DNA of 64,000 bases from Pseudarthrobacter sp. NBSH8 (GCF_014217545.1 NZ_CP043178.1:2418001-2482000); one strand, 5' to 3'. Shown: positions 7,585-16,855, counted from the stretch's first letter. Made by a program: numbers and translations. The notes: generated from the sequence alone by a model not told the origin.

Positions 7585-9141
7585 CTAAATGACGGGGCGT
7601 TCGGTCACCGGCTCGGCCGACTTCCGGAAAAGCCGTTTGGTGTCCGGATCCATGAAGATCAGGTACATGGCAAAGAGCAGGCCCGTTATCGCGGCCGCGA
7701 AGCGGGCCAGGACGAGGGCCAGTCCCAGATCCTCCGTCTGGAGGTAGGGAAATACCTCCAGCTGGTCGGAAATGGCGTAGATCATGAAGAACGACACGAT
7801 GAAGTACAAGGCCTTGACCTGCCAGTCATTGCGGATGCCTGTCACCGCAAACAGCGGGATGAGCCACACCACGTACCAGGCCTGGATCATCGGGGCCAGC
7901 ACCACAATGGCCGCAAAGCCCAAAGTGAGGCGGCGGATCAGGCGGTTATGCTCACCCTTGAAGATCTGGAAGGCGACGACGCCTACGGCAAGTAATTTGC
8001 CGGCGTCGAACACCCAGTCTGCGAGCGTCCACCCGTCGAGGCCGAAGGCATTCGAAACCGAAGCGACCATGAGCCCCACCAACCCCACCGGCGCGTACCA
8101 GATAAAGAGGCTGCCTGGGGCCGACAGCCCGTTGATCCAGCCGAAACCGAACCCATTGACCAGGCTCAGGCCATACAGAATGGCAAGGCTCAGCCCTCCT
8201 GTCAGTCCCCAGAACATGAATTTCCGCGGCCAGCCGGCGTTCTTGCCTGCCCAGATCAGGCCGATGAACGGCAGGAAAACGATGGTGATGGGCTTGACGG
8301 CGATGGAAAGGGTGACCAGGACTATACCCAGCACCACGCGCCTGGTGGCCGCGTAATACAGTCCGGCGAGGGCCAACCCGATCATGAGGGCATCGTTGTG
8401 GACGCTGGCGATGAAGTTGGTGAGGAACAGCGGGTTGGCGGCGGTGAGCCACACTGCGCGGTGTGGGTTGACGCCGTGAAGCTCGGCCAGCTTGGGCACA
8501 TAGATAACGCAGAGGACCACGCCGAACAGCGCAACGAGCCTGAAAAGCATCACGCTGGCCTCGGGCTGGACGTTGGTGGACCAGACCACAAACTGCTCAA
8601 TCCACAGAAACAGCTGGCCGTACGGCACGGGAGCTTCAGTCCACTGTTTGTCGGCGCCAAGCTGGAAATAGTTGGACAGCGCCGAGATGCCGTTTTCGTA
8701 GGGGTTGAATCCCTCCACCATCAGCCTGCCCTGACCAATGTAGGCATACACGTCGCGGCTGAAAAGCGGGACGGTGAACATCAACGGCAGGCCCCATGCT
8801 GCGATGGCCTGCAGCGTTGCCTTTCGCGCGGCCGGCCCCCACACGCGGATCCGTTGGCCGAGCCTTAACCAGGAGCGGACCAGGAGCATGCCGCCCACCG
8901 CGACCAGCACGATGGCCAGGGCAACACCGATGGCCTCCGTGCGCATCCAGATAAAGATCGGTACCCGGCGGAGTTCGGAAACGGGAGCCAGCCAGCCGAC
9001 GCCGAGGGATCCGAGCACCATCAGGACCGAGCCGACAAGACCGGCAAGAATGGGGGACCTTGCGTTATCCACTTCTGCCTCTGCAGGCTCCAGGATCACG
9101 CTGGCGGCCATCTCCCCCGTTGCAGGCACAGGCGCCGTCAT
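7585..9141 (-). CDS. Polyprenol-phosphomannose-dependent mannosyltransferase (MptA/MptB type)
   Basis: A 518-residue membrane protein with about a dozen hydrophobic segments. The early loop holds FSRDVYAYIGQGRLM followed by GFNPYENG, the DVYAY-type motif of GT-C family alpha-1,6-mannosyltransferases that extend lipomannan or similar glycans in actinobacteria. Other blocks are NPLFLTNFIASVHNDALMIG and IAVKPITIVFLPF, both typical of the family. The ATG at 9141 was chosen; the frame is open further upstream but that part has no membrane protein character, and the ribosome site is weak. The gene stands alone, divergent from orn. Confidence 0.8.
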   Translation of the reverse strand: MTAPVPATGEMAASVILEPAEAEVDNARSPILAGLVGSVLMVLGSLGVGWLAPVSELRRVPIFIWMRTEAIGVALAIVLVAVGGMLLVRSWLRLGQRIRVWGPAARKATLQAIAAWGLPLMFTVPLFSRDVYAYIGQGRLMVEGFNPYENGISALSNYFQLGADKQWTEAPVPYGQLFLWIEQFVVWSTNVQPEASVMLFRLVALFGVVLCVIYVPKLAELHGVNPHRAVWLTAANPLFLTNFIASVHNDALMIGLALAGLYYAATRRVVLGIVLVTLSIAVKPITIVFLPFIGLIWAGKNAGWPRKFMFWGLTGGLSLAILYGLSLVNGFGFGWINGLSAPGSLFIWYAPVGLVGLMVASVSNAFGLDGWTLADWVFDAGKLLAVGVVAFQIFKGEHNRLIRRLTLGFAAIVVLAPMIQAWYVVWLIPLFAVTGIRNDWQVKALYFIVSFFMIYAISDQLEVFPYLQTEDLGLALVLARFAAAITGLLFAMYLIFMDPDTKRLFRKSAEPVTERPVI

Positions 9142-9304
9142 CTCAGGATCGTCCAATCTCTTTACACTCGGCGCTCCAACCCCGCGGGGCGGCAGTGGCA
9201 GCCCGGGTCGCGCAGGCACATCACAGCGGCAAAATCCTCGCCCCCATGTACCCGAAATCCTAGCATCGGACGGTTGCGCCGGAGCTAAACGGTAGGCTGG
9301 TCCG

Positions 9305-9934
9305 GTGCCTATATCTAACGAACGCATCGTCTGGATCGACTGCGAAATGACCGGCCTGGACATCAAGAACGACGCTTTGATCGAGGTGGCGGCGCTGGTG
9401 ACGGACTCAGAGCTCAACATTCTCGGGGACGGTGTGGACGTGGTGATCAAGCCCGAGGACGCTGCCCTCGCCCAGATGAACGACTTCGTCAGGGATATGC
9501 ACACCCGGTCCGGGCTGCTCAAGGAACTGCCGCACGGCAAGACCATGGCCGAGGCCGAAGCCGCCGTGATGGAGTACATCGAAAAGTGGGTGCCGGACCC
9601 GCGCAAGGCACCGCTGGGCGGCAACTCCGTGGGGACAGACCGCGTCTTCCTCTCCCGCGACATGCCGGCCGTTGTGGAGCACCTCCACTACCGCGTGATC
9701 GATGTGAGCACCATCAAGGAACTCTCCCGCCGCTGGTTCGCCCGGGCTTACTTCCAGTCCCCCGCCAAGAGGGGCGGGCACCGCGCCCTGGGGGACATCC
9801 AGGATTCCATCGACGAGCTCCGCTACTACCGCGAGTCGGTTTTTGTTCCGGCTCCCGGACCTGACAGCGCCACTGCCCGCAAAGTCGCCCAGCGCATCAC
9901 TGCCACGCCTGGCACAGGTACCCCAGAAGAGTAA
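9305..9934 (+). CDS. orn: Oligoribonuclease
   Basis: A DEDD-family 3'-5' exonuclease of 209 residues that degrades di- to short oligoribonucleotides, the last step of RNA decay. ExoI carries the acidic pair in WIDCEMTGLD, ExoII lies around GGNSVGTDRVFLSRDM, and ExoIII is HRALGDIQDSIDELRYY. The GTG start at 9305 directly precedes PISNERIVWIDCE. The gene is followed by tRNA-His. Confidence 0.95.
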   Translation: MPISNERIVWIDCEMTGLDIKNDALIEVAALVTDSELNILGDGVDVVIKPEDAALAQMNDFVRDMHTRSGLLKELPHGKTMAEAEAAVMEYIEKWVPDPRKAPLGGNSVGTDRVFLSRDMPAVVEHLHYRVIDVSTIKELSRRWFARAYFQSPAKRGGHRALGDIQDSIDELRYYRESVFVPAPGPDSATARKVAQRITATPGTGTPEE

Positions 9935-10060
9935 TCTGCACCACATTTGGTGGAATTTTTCGCAAAAACCCTAAAAGTGGCACAAGCAGCCTTCGCCAGC
10001 AGGTAAGCTATTTGAGTTGCCTTTCCAGAGCACCGGATGTCCGGGAATCTGTGGGCACAT

Positions 10061-10134
10061 GGTGGGCTTAGCTCAGTTGGCAGAGCGCCTGGTTGTGGTC
10101 CAGGAGGTCGCGGGTTCAACCCCCGTAGCTCACC
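10061..10134 (+). tRNA. tRNA-His (anticodon GTG)
   Basis: The cloverleaf has a 7-bp acceptor stem (10062-10068 with 10127-10133), an extra G at 10061 facing C10134 as is typical of histidine tRNAs, anticodon stem CCTGG/CCAGG, and anticodon GTG at 10095-10097. CCA is not encoded. A strong terminator follows. Confidence 0.95.
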
Positions 10135-10165
10135 CTCATAGGGCGGCAGTAAATGCTGTTCAGTT

Positions 10166-10205
10166 GGAGGCCGTACCGGATATCCGGTACGGCCTCCATT
10201 TTTTT
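10166..10205 (+). terminator. Terminator after tRNA-His, perfect palindrome
   Basis: Positions 10166-10197 form a perfect 32-base palindrome centred on GATATC, followed by a run of seven T. As RNA it folds into a 14-bp stem with a four-base loop. It ends the tRNA-His transcript 31 bases downstream. Confidence 0.85.
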
Positions 10206-10250
10206 GCATAAACGCCGGCGTCACGCCGCACGCACGAAGGGCCGCCTGAG

Positions 10251-10823
10251 ATGACAGTTCTGCCAATCACCGTCTGGGGAGAACCGGTGCTGCACCGCCG
10301 CGCCGCTGAGGTGGAGGTGTTCGACGACGGGCTGCGCACCCTGATCGCGGACATGCTTGAAACCAACGATGCTGCCAACGGCGTCGGCCTGGCCGCGCCG
10401 CAGGTTGGAGTTGGCAAGAGAATTTTCGTTTACAAGTACGCCAATGACGACGGCGCCCCGCCCATCGGAGTCCTGGTTAACCCGGTGCTGACCCTGTCCA
10501 AGATCTCTGGCGCACTGCCGGACCCCGAAGAAGAGGAAGAGGGCTGCCTCTCCTTCCCCGGCGGCGCCTACCCGCTCAAGCGTGCAGAGTGGGCGAGGGT
10601 GGAAGGCTTTGACGGCTACGGGCAGCCCGTTGAGTTCGAAGCGACGGGATGGTTCGCCCGGGTGATCCAGCACGAGTACGACCACCTGGACGGAAAGCTT
10701 TACGTCAACCGGCTGATGGACCGCTATGCACGGAAGGCCATGAAACTGGCCAGGAAGAGCGGCTGGGGCGTGCCCGGGCTGACCTGGATGCCCGGCGTGG
10801 ATCCGGACCCGTTCGGCCACTGA
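10251..10823 (+). CDS. def: Peptide deformylase
   Basis: The enzyme removes the formyl group from the N-terminal methionine of new proteins. All three family motifs are present in the 190-residue product: GVGLAAPQVG (residues 44-53), EGCLS (97-101, metal ligand C99) and QHEYDHLDG (metal ligands H141 and H145, catalytic E142). The run of glutamates before motif two and the C-terminal extension after residue 165 resemble actinobacterial forms. It stands alone and is convergent with the HNH nuclease gene. Confidence 0.96.
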   Translation: MTVLPITVWGEPVLHRRAAEVEVFDDGLRTLIADMLETNDAANGVGLAAPQVGVGKRIFVYKYANDDGAPPIGVLVNPVLTLSKISGALPDPEEEEEGCLSFPGGAYPLKRAEWARVEGFDGYGQPVEFEATGWFARVIQHEYDHLDGKLYVNRLMDRYARKAMKLARKSGWGVPGLTWMPGVDPDPFGH

Positions 10824-10832
10824 GCCGACGCA

Positions 10833-11630
10833 TTAACGGGCGCTGATGGTTGGCTGGTCCGGGCAGGAGTCCAGGACGCGCTTCATCGCGTCCTTCTCCG
10901 GCTGCGTGACCCACAGTTCATAGGACGCCTTCACCGAGATCTGGCGGGCAACATAGTGGCAGCGGAAGTTCTTGTTCTTCGGCAGCCAGGTAGCAGCGTC
11001 GCTTGCGCTCTTCTGCTGGTTGGCGGGACCGTCCGCGGCGATGAGGTTCAGCGGATCGTTGGCCAGGCTCTGGCGCTGCTGCGAATTCAGCCCCTGTGCG
11101 CCTTTCTGCCACGCGTCTCCGAGCGCCACAACGTGGTCGATCTGGATTTCCTTGCTGCTTTCCGCACCGCGCCGGAACTCCACGGCTTTCCCCGTGTACG
11201 GCTCCTGGATGGCACCCGACGCTACCCTGCATTTGGACCCCTCCGTGAAGCCCACGGCGGTCAGGTCCCTGCGAAGGATGTCGTTGCGGGTGTCGCAGCC
11301 GTTCCGGTCCACGTCCAGCCAGGCCTGCCCGAAGGCCTCCCGCTGGTAGTTGTCCTTGGGAGCCCTGCCCTTGACGGGCAGCCCCTCAAGGGCGTCCAGG
11401 GCACTCCCCTGCGGCACAGTGTGGACCGGCACCACGGGCTTCATCCAGGTCCCGTCGAAAACGGGCGCCTCACTGGGCCCTGCGATGGCTGGTTCCGCCG
11501 CTGCGAACTGGCCCGCAGTGAAAAACCATCCCGCGGAGCCGGCTGCAGCCAGGGTCAGCACGGCCAGCAGGACCCAGGCCTGCCTCGAGCGGCGGCGGGC
11601 GCTGCGGTAGGCACGCCAGCTGACGGTCAT
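10833..11630 (-). CDS. Secreted HNH endonuclease (DUF1524-type)
   Basis: The 265-residue protein starts with basic residues and one hydrophobic segment (about residues 18-45, AWVLLAVLTLAAAGSAGWFF), so it is exported or membrane-anchored. The C-terminal half carries an HNH/DUF1524 nuclease core: IQIDHVVALGDAW, then NDPLNLIAADGPANQQK, then WLPKNKNFRCHYV. This combination is common in actinobacterial extracellular nucleases. Roles in nutrient scavenging or DNA turnover are inference. The single gene has no obvious partner. Cysteines in the middle region may form disulfides outside the cell. Confidence 0.85.
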   Translation of the reverse strand: MTVSWRAYRSARRRSRQAWVLLAVLTLAAAGSAGWFFTAGQFAAAEPAIAGPSEAPVFDGTWMKPVVPVHTVPQGSALDALEGLPVKGRAPKDNYQREAFGQAWLDVDRNGCDTRNDILRRDLTAVGFTEGSKCRVASGAIQEPYTGKAVEFRRGAESSKEIQIDHVVALGDAWQKGAQGLNSQQRQSLANDPLNLIAADGPANQQKSASDAATWLPKNKNFRCHYVARQISVKASYELWVTQPEKDAMKRVLDSCPDQPTISAR

Positions 11631-11755
11631 GGGTAATCAGCTCTTCCGGAAATGTAACGCACCAAAAGAGCCTAGGTCACCCCACCGACACCCAAGCGGT
11701 TATCCACAACGGGGAGGACAAGTGGACCGGGCATCCCGCCCACTGCTGAGGCCGG

Positions 11756-11959
11756 CTATTGCTCCCGGGCTACACGGCGCAGGTCTTCTTCGGCAACCTG
11801 GAGGAGCCCTTCGAGCTGCCGCACCCGGTCGTCACCGACATCGCCGGAAGCCCGGGACCCGCGCGCCTGGTCCAGGAGCCGGATCGCTTCTTTGTGGTTG
11901 GCCTTGGCGACGTCGAGGGCGTGTTCAAGGGTGGTCTCGTGGAGAGTTTCGTTATCCAT
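11756..11959 (-). CDS. Small hypothetical protein, helical and charged
   Basis: A 67-residue reading frame beginning MDNETLHETTLEHALDVAK. It has alternating acidic and basic residues and heptad-like leucines (QLEGLLQVAEEDLRRV), which suggests one or two amphipathic helices. No domain is recognised. The start at 11959 was preferred over one 13 codons upstream because it begins the helical part. The ribosome site GGTGG is weak. It lies between the nuclease gene and gap, in the same direction as both. Coding is plausible but not certain. Confidence 0.45.
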   Translation of the reverse strand: MDNETLHETTLEHALDVAKANHKEAIRLLDQARGSRASGDVGDDRVRQLEGLLQVAEEDLRRVAREQ

Positions 11960-12037
11960 GCCACCAGTGTGATCCCGATTCCCGGCTGATTCCAGCAAAT
12001 CAGCCGGGAATGTCGGGCGGCCAGCCCGGCAAACGGC

Positions 12038-13516
12038 CTAGACAGCGATTGCTGCCAACGCCGCAGCGGCTTCCTTGGCGGGGAACGCCGGCGGGTTGAC
12101 TCCGGCCATCTCTTCCATAACCCGGACTACCTGGCAGCTGTAACCGAATTCATTGTCGTACCAGACGTAAAGAATCAGGTTCTTGCCGTTGGAGATGGTG
12201 GCGAGGCCGTCCACGATGCCGGCACGGCGTGAGCCAACAAAGTCCGTGGAAACAACCTCGGGCGAATCGATGTAGTCAATCTGCTTGCGGAGGTCCGAAT
12301 GCAGGGACATCTGGCGCAGATAGTCGTTCACCTCATCCTTGGTGGTTCCGCTCTCCAGGCTGAGGTTCAGAATGGCCAGCGAAACGTCCGGCGTGGGGAC
12401 GCGGATTGAGCTGCCGGTGAGCTTTCCCAGCAGCTCGGGCAGCGCCTTCGCCACAGCAGTGGCCGCTCCGGTTTCGGTGATAACCATGTTCAGCGCGGCG
12501 GAGCGGCCGCGGCGGTCGCCCTTGTGGAAGTTGTCGATCAGGTTCTGGTCGTTGGTGAAGGAGTGGACGGTTTCAACGTGCCCGTGGATCACGCCGAACT
12601 TGTCGTTGATGGCCTTCAGGACCGGGGTGATGGCGTTCGTGGTGCAGGACGCTGCGGACACGATCTGGTCCGTGTCCTCGATGCTGCGGTGGTTAATACC
12701 GTGCACGATGTTCTTCAGGTCGCCCTTGCCCGGCGCCGTCAGGAGAACCCGCGCAACACCCTTGCTCTGCAGGTGCTGGGACAGGCCTTCGGCGTCACGC
12801 CAGCGGCCAGTGTTGTCCACCACCAGGGCGTTGTGGATGCCGTAGGCGGTGTAGTCGATCGTGGCAGGATTGTCCGAGTAGATGACCTGGACCTGTACAC
12901 CGTTCGCCGTAATGGTGTTGGCAGCCTCATCCACCCGGATGGTTCCCTCGAAGGAACCGTGGACCGAGTCGCGGCGCAGGAGGCTGGCGCGCTTGGTGAG
13001 GTCCTTGTCCGAGCCGCGGCGCACCACGATGGCGCGCAGGCGCAGGCCGTGGCCGCCACCGGCCTTTTCGATCAGGAGGCGCGCCAGCAGGCGGCCGATC
13101 CGGCCAAAACCGTACAGCACAACGTCGGTGCTGGTGCGGTCATCGCGACCGCGCCTGCCAACGACCTCGGCAAGTTCGGCGCGGAGGAACTCTTCCAGGG
13201 TGGCGCCGTCGCCTTCTGCCTTGAACTTCTCCGCCAGTCGGGCGACGTCGATGGCCGCCGCACCCAGCTCCAGCTGAGCCAGGATGTTCAGCAGCGGTGC
13301 GGTCTCTTCGAGCAGGAGCTCGGTGTTGCTCATGCGGCGGGCGAACCGGTGCGCCTTGAGGATGTTCATGGTGGATTTGTTGATCAGGCTCCGGCCATGA
13401 ATGCTGGTCACCACGTTGTTTTCGCGGTACAGCCGGCCAATCACCGGAATCATGGCCTCGGCGAGAGCCTCCCGGCCCATCCACGTATCAAGACAAGAAT
13501 CTGACGTCTGGCTCAC
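12038..13516 (-). CDS. gap: Glyceraldehyde-3-phosphate dehydrogenase, long form
   Basis: The 492-residue enzyme interconverts glyceraldehyde-3-phosphate and 1,3-bisphosphoglycerate. The dehydrogenase core starts near residue 130 (VVLYGFGRIGR, residues 133-143) and holds the catalytic cysteine C291 in SAASCTTNAI. It carries about 130 extra N-terminal residues, helical in look, as in the long GAPDH forms (the gapB/GapA2-like group) found in some actinobacteria. Those forms are usually linked to gluconeogenesis, which is inference here. The GTG start at 13516 follows GAGGAAGG. An inverted repeat lies just upstream in the leader. Confidence 0.93.
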   Translation of the reverse strand: MSQTSDSCLDTWMGREALAEAMIPVIGRLYRENNVVTSIHGRSLINKSTMNILKAHRFARRMSNTELLLEETAPLLNILAQLELGAAAIDVARLAEKFKAEGDGATLEEFLRAELAEVVGRRGRDDRTSTDVVLYGFGRIGRLLARLLIEKAGGGHGLRLRAIVVRRGSDKDLTKRASLLRRDSVHGSFEGTIRVDEAANTITANGVQVQVIYSDNPATIDYTAYGIHNALVVDNTGRWRDAEGLSQHLQSKGVARVLLTAPGKGDLKNIVHGINHRSIEDTDQIVSAASCTTNAITPVLKAINDKFGVIHGHVETVHSFTNDQNLIDNFHKGDRRGRSAALNMVITETGAATAVAKALPELLGKLTGSSIRVPTPDVSLAILNLSLESGTTKDEVNDYLRQMSLHSDLRKQIDYIDSPEVVSTDFVGSRRAGIVDGLATISNGKNLILYVWYDNEFGYSCQVVRVMEEMAGVNPPAFPAKEAAAALAAIAV

Positions 13517-13538
13517 AGAACTACCTTCCTCGGTTCAG

Positions 13539-13560
13539 CCGCATACGTCGTCGTACGCGG
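13539..13560. promoter_or_regulatory. Inverted repeat in the gap leader
   Basis: A nine-base inverted repeat (13539-13547 and 13552-13560, CCGCATACG against CGTACGCGG, one mismatch) with spacer TCGT lies 23 bases before the gap start. It could be an operator or a leader hairpin. No known regulator site was recognised. Confidence 0.4.
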
Positions 13561-13785
13561 TTGGCGGCCACCTGATGATGTCCAGGGGCTCTGGCACCGG
13601 CAGGATGCGGTCCATCCCGGGTGCCGTGGAGAAGCGCAAAGAAAAGCCACCGGCTGCGAACGCAGACCCGGCGGCAGAACTCCTACGTTCGCTCTCCATT
13701 CTAGGCTGGAGCAGACCCGCGGACCGCCGCCACCAGCGTGAAATCACTCACATACGGGGCGGGTCCGTGCCCGGCGGGAGGTGTT

Positions 13786-14174
13786 GGATGGGTTGACCGA
13801 TACGCCGGGTTCTGTGCTCCCGTACCGTTACCAGCGCGGGAGTAGCGGCCATCCATCTACGGACGCCGTTGCCGACGCCCTCCAGCGGCCTACCCGGACA
13901 CTCGGGCGGGCAGCCCTCAAACGTGTCCTGTCTGGCCTTGCTCCGGGTGGGGTTTACCTAGCCTTCCCGGTCACCCGGGAAGCTGGTGGTCTCTTACACC
14001 ACCGTTTCACCCTTACCTGCTGAGCTTCCGTTGCCGGAAGACGCAGGCGGTCTGTTCTCTGTGGCACTGGCCTGCGGGTTACCCCGAGTGGGCGTTACCC
14101 ACCACCCTGCCCTGCGGAGCCCGGACGTTCCTCGAGCCACTTGCGTGACGCGCGGCCGCCTGGTCAACCCATCC
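13786..14174 (-). ncRNA. rnpB: RNase P RNA, class A
   Basis: The catalytic RNA of RNase P, which matures tRNA 5' ends. Read leftwards it contains the conserved helix-P4 strand GAGGAACGTCCGGGCTCC, the GGGTGAAACGGTGG block near the middle, and ends with ACAGAACCCGGCGTATCGG. The termini pair over 13 bases (13786-13798 with 14162-14174). Its length near 390 bases fits an actinobacterial class A RNA. The ends are set from this pairing and could be off by several bases. Any open reading frame across this stretch should be disregarded. Confidence 0.95.
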
Positions 14175-14228
14175 GCAGCCCAGTCTACCGCCGGCAGGAG
14201 GCCACGCCGTCGCCGGTAAGATCGTACG

Positions 14229-15035
14229 GTGCTGATTCTGCTTCCCCCCTCCGAAGGCAAGACCCCCGCAGTCCGCGGATCCGCCGTCGACTGGCCGTCA
14301 CTGAGCTTTCCCGAACTCAACACCTATCGGGCCAAAGTCCTGGAGGCGCTGGGGACGGTCAGCGCACATGAGGATGCCCTCGCGCTGCTGGGCGTCGGCG
14401 CATCGCTGCAGGACGACGTCGAACGCAACACCCGGCTCCACGCCGAACCGGCCGCCCCGGCACACCAGATCTATTCCGGCGTTCTGTACGACGCCCTCGG
14501 CTACAAAACCCTGACGCCGGCGCAGCGGCGGAAGGCCGATGTATCCGTGCTGGTGATCTCGGCGCTATGGGGCGCCATCCGCTTCGCGGACAGTGTGCCC
14601 GCCTACCGGCTGTCGATGGGAACGGCACTGCCCGACGTCGGCCGCCTCGCCTCGTTCTGGAAGCCTCAGATTTCGGCGGCCCTCGCGGAGTCGGCGTCCG
14701 GGCATCTGCTCGTGGACTGCCGCTCCAGCACCTATGCCGCCGCCTGGACACCGCCGCCGGCTCAGACGGTGGCCGTCAATGTTTTTACTGAGGTCAATGG
14801 CGTGCGCAAGGTGGTCAGCCACTTCGCCAAGCACACCCGCGGCGAGCTGGCGCGGCACCTGCTGGCCCGGCGCGGCAATGCCCCGCTGACTCCGGGGCAG
14901 CTACTGAAGGCCACGCGCGAAAAATGGGACGCCGAGCTGGTGGATGGTTCAGTGCGGAAACCGCATGCCCTGAACATCATCCTGCCCAACCCGGTAGCAC
15001 AAACAGTCGCTCTGAGCGTTCACAACGGCAGTTAG
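14229..15035 (+). CDS. yaaA: YaaA (DUF328) family peroxide-stress protein
   Basis: The 268-residue protein has the family start MLILLPPSEGKTP and the conserved block VLVISALWGAIRFADSVPAYRL near residue 110, with SHFAKHTRGELARHL near residue 200. In E. coli YaaA lowers intracellular free iron under peroxide stress and binds DNA; a similar role is expected but not shown. The GTG start at 14229 lies 54 bases from the rnpB 5' region, on the opposite strand. Confidence 0.9.
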   Translation: MLILLPPSEGKTPAVRGSAVDWPSLSFPELNTYRAKVLEALGTVSAHEDALALLGVGASLQDDVERNTRLHAEPAAPAHQIYSGVLYDALGYKTLTPAQRRKADVSVLVISALWGAIRFADSVPAYRLSMGTALPDVGRLASFWKPQISAALAESASGHLLVDCRSSTYAAAWTPPPAQTVAVNVFTEVNGVRKVVSHFAKHTRGELARHLLARRGNAPLTPGQLLKATREKWDAELVDGSVRKPHALNIILPNPVAQTVALSVHNGS

Positions 15036-15053
15036 AGCGCCCCATATGGGCTG

Positions 15054-15809
15054 TTAGTTAGCTGGGGCGGGAGTGTTCCACTCAGCGGAGCGCACCAGGA
15101 TGGCACCCGAATCCGGGCAGAACACAATGTCGTCTTCGGAGGCGGCCTTGATCTCGGCGAGGTCCCCGGGACTCAGCTTCATTCCGGAGGCCTCAGAGGT
15201 GCCGTGGAACAACCGGGCGGCGCCCACGCCCCGCTTTGCCAGCGTCTTTTCGTAGATAGCCAGCATCCCGGCATCGAGTCCTTCAGCGAACGCGGCGCGC
15301 TTGCCGCGGACAATGGTCGCTTCAGCAGCCACTTCGGCCAGGGCTTCATCGAGTTCGGCGCGGATGCCGCCGAAGGAGCCCTGGACGTTATCCACGATGA
15401 GCTGCTGGGCAGCCTGACGCTCGCGCAGCGAATCCAGGCGTTCCAGGACTTCCAGCTCCACGTCTTCAAGGTCGGAGCGGCGCTTGTTGAGGGACGCGAT
15501 GTCCTTCTGCAGGGCCACCAGGTCCTTTGACAGCCCCGTCCCGCTGTTGAGCCGCGCTTCGTCGCGTTCGATGCGGGAGGCGACCTGCTCGACGTCGGCC
15601 TCGGCGCGCTTCAGCTCGGCTTCGGCGTCGTGGACGGCCATCTTGGCAGCGCCGAGTTCGCCGTTGGCGACGGACAGGGCCGATTGCAGGTCCTCGATCC
15701 GGGGATCGGTTTCCAGGGCGCGGCGGCGGTTGGACAGGGACCTGAGCTTTGCGTCCAGCCCCTGCAGTTCGAGCAACTTCAACTGTTCCGCCGGTGCTGC
15801 CTTGGCCAC
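15054..15809 (-). CDS. Coiled-coil protein of the C4 zinc-ribbon (CT398-like) family, zinc site degenerate
   Basis: A 251-residue protein whose first 180 residues form a long coiled coil (heptads from LKLLELQGLDAKLR to about residue 150), followed by a C-terminal domain with GMKLSPGDLAEIKAA and FCPDSGAILVRS. Relatives carry two CxxC knuckles here; this copy keeps only one cysteine (FCPDSG), so zinc binding looks lost. The family function is unclear; links to nucleic acid or flagellar processes in other bacteria do not transfer safely. It is followed by a Nif3-like gene upstream on the same strand, 122 bases away, as in many actinobacteria. Confidence 0.82.
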   Translation of the reverse strand: MAKAAPAEQLKLLELQGLDAKLRSLSNRRRALETDPRIEDLQSALSVANGELGAAKMAVHDAEAELKRAEADVEQVASRIERDEARLNSGTGLSKDLVALQKDIASLNKRRSDLEDVELEVLERLDSLRERQAAQQLIVDNVQGSFGGIRAELDEALAEVAAEATIVRGKRAAFAEGLDAGMLAIYEKTLAKRGVGAARLFHGTSEASGMKLSPGDLAEIKAASEDDIVFCPDSGAILVRSAEWNTPAPAN

Positions 15810-15931
15810 TATTTACCTCCGCTAAATCCAATCCGGCCGAAGCCGGGCACCGTATCGGCGCTTTATAGACTCTAGCGCCTGGCGTGCTCCCCTGCCTCGC
15901 TAGCTCGCCTGGGGCCCCTCGCCCGCACGGC

Positions 15932-16855
15932 TTAGCCCGGAGTCAGAATGAAGTCCCACGGATCGCTGTTGGTGGTGCTTACCTGGATCTCGACGTCGTG
16001 GCCCTGATCGGCTAGCACATTGCCCAGCGCCGACGCCGCAGCAGGCAGCCACAGCCATTCGCTGGCAAAGTGCGAAACGTCAATCAGGTAGGGCCGGCCG
16101 TTCACTGCCGCTTCACGGGCTTCGGACGCCGGATGATGGCGGAGGTCGGCGGTGACATAGACGTCGGCGTTGTTGGCCCGCACCTCATTGAACAGCGAAT
16201 CCCCCGCGCCCCCGCACACCGCAATGCGCCGCACCAGCCCGTCCTTGTCCCCGGACACACGGACTCCGCCGGCCACCGACGGCAGGATGCCGAACACCCG
16301 GGCAGCGAAATCGCCCAGGCTCATCACGTCCGCCAGATCACCCACACGTCCGATGCCTTCCTCGGGCAGTCCGTTCGCGGCCACCGTCAGCGGGACAACG
16401 CCCTCAAGTCCCAGCGCATCGGCCAGGACGTCGGAAACGCCCCCGACGGCGGAATCACCGTTGGTATGGACGGTCAACAGTGCGGTTCCGGACTCGATAA
16501 GGCGGTGGATAGCCTGCCCTTTGGCAGTGGTGGCCGCCACGGACGTGACGCCTTTGAGGAGCAACGGGTGATGGGTAATCAGGAGCTCGGCACCCCATTC
16601 CACGGCTTCCTCGATCACCGTAAGCGTCGGATCAACGGCGAACATCACCCTTGTCACGGGCGCTGACGGGTGCCCGGCCACCAGCCCCACTTCGTCCCAG
16701 TTTTCGGCCAGCGACTCGGGCCAGAGTTCCTCAACCGCCAGCAGCACCTGCCCCAGCGTGGGAGCAGCCGGACCAGCCGCTGCAGCGTCCGCCCCGGTAA
16801 GGGTGCCGTCGTCGTGCTTGTCCGCATCTCTGACGCCGATGTCTGCAGGTTCCAT
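15932..16855 (-). CDS. Nif3-like dinuclear metal center protein
   Basis: The 307-residue protein belongs to the NIF3/DUF34 family, conserved hexameric proteins with a two-metal site that are related to GTP cyclohydrolase I type 2 in fold; their role is still debated. Visible metal-ligand blocks are LLITHHPLLLKG, LLTVHTNGDSAVGGV and, near the C-terminus, YLIDVSHFASEW. The ATG at 16855 was used; a TTG at 16900 would add 15 residues and neither has a strong ribosome site. It reads in the same direction as the coiled-coil gene and is divergent from msrA. Confidence 0.85.
   Translation of the reverse strand: MEPADIGVRDADKHDDGTLTGADAAAAGPAAPTLGQVLLAVEELWPESLAENWDEVGLVAGHPSAPVTRVMFAVDPTLTVIEEAVEWGAELLITHHPLLLKGVTSVAATTAKGQAIHRLIESGTALLTVHTNGDSAVGGVSDVLADALGLEGVVPLTVAANGLPEEGIGRVGDLADVMSLGDFAARVFGILPSVAGGVRVSGDKDGLVRRIAVCGGAGDSLFNEVRANNADVYVTADLRHHPASEAREAAVNGRPYLIDVSHFASEWLWLPAAASALGNVLADQGHDVEIQVSTTNSDPWDFILTPG

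Noticed and set aside
10166..10197. A 32-base perfect palindrome as a possible recombination or attachment site
   Set aside because: It is followed by a T run directly after tRNA-His and is explained as a terminator; no integrase or repeated copy is nearby.
11700..11708. A perfect DnaA box TTATCCACA
   Set aside because: It is a single copy in an intergenic gap; there is no box cluster, no AT-rich unwinding region and no dnaA or dnaN nearby, so it does not mark an origin.
13801..14219. Several open frames of 70-110 codons over 13.8-14.2 kb
   Set aside because: They lie across RNase P RNA, whose conserved blocks and end pairing explain the sequence.
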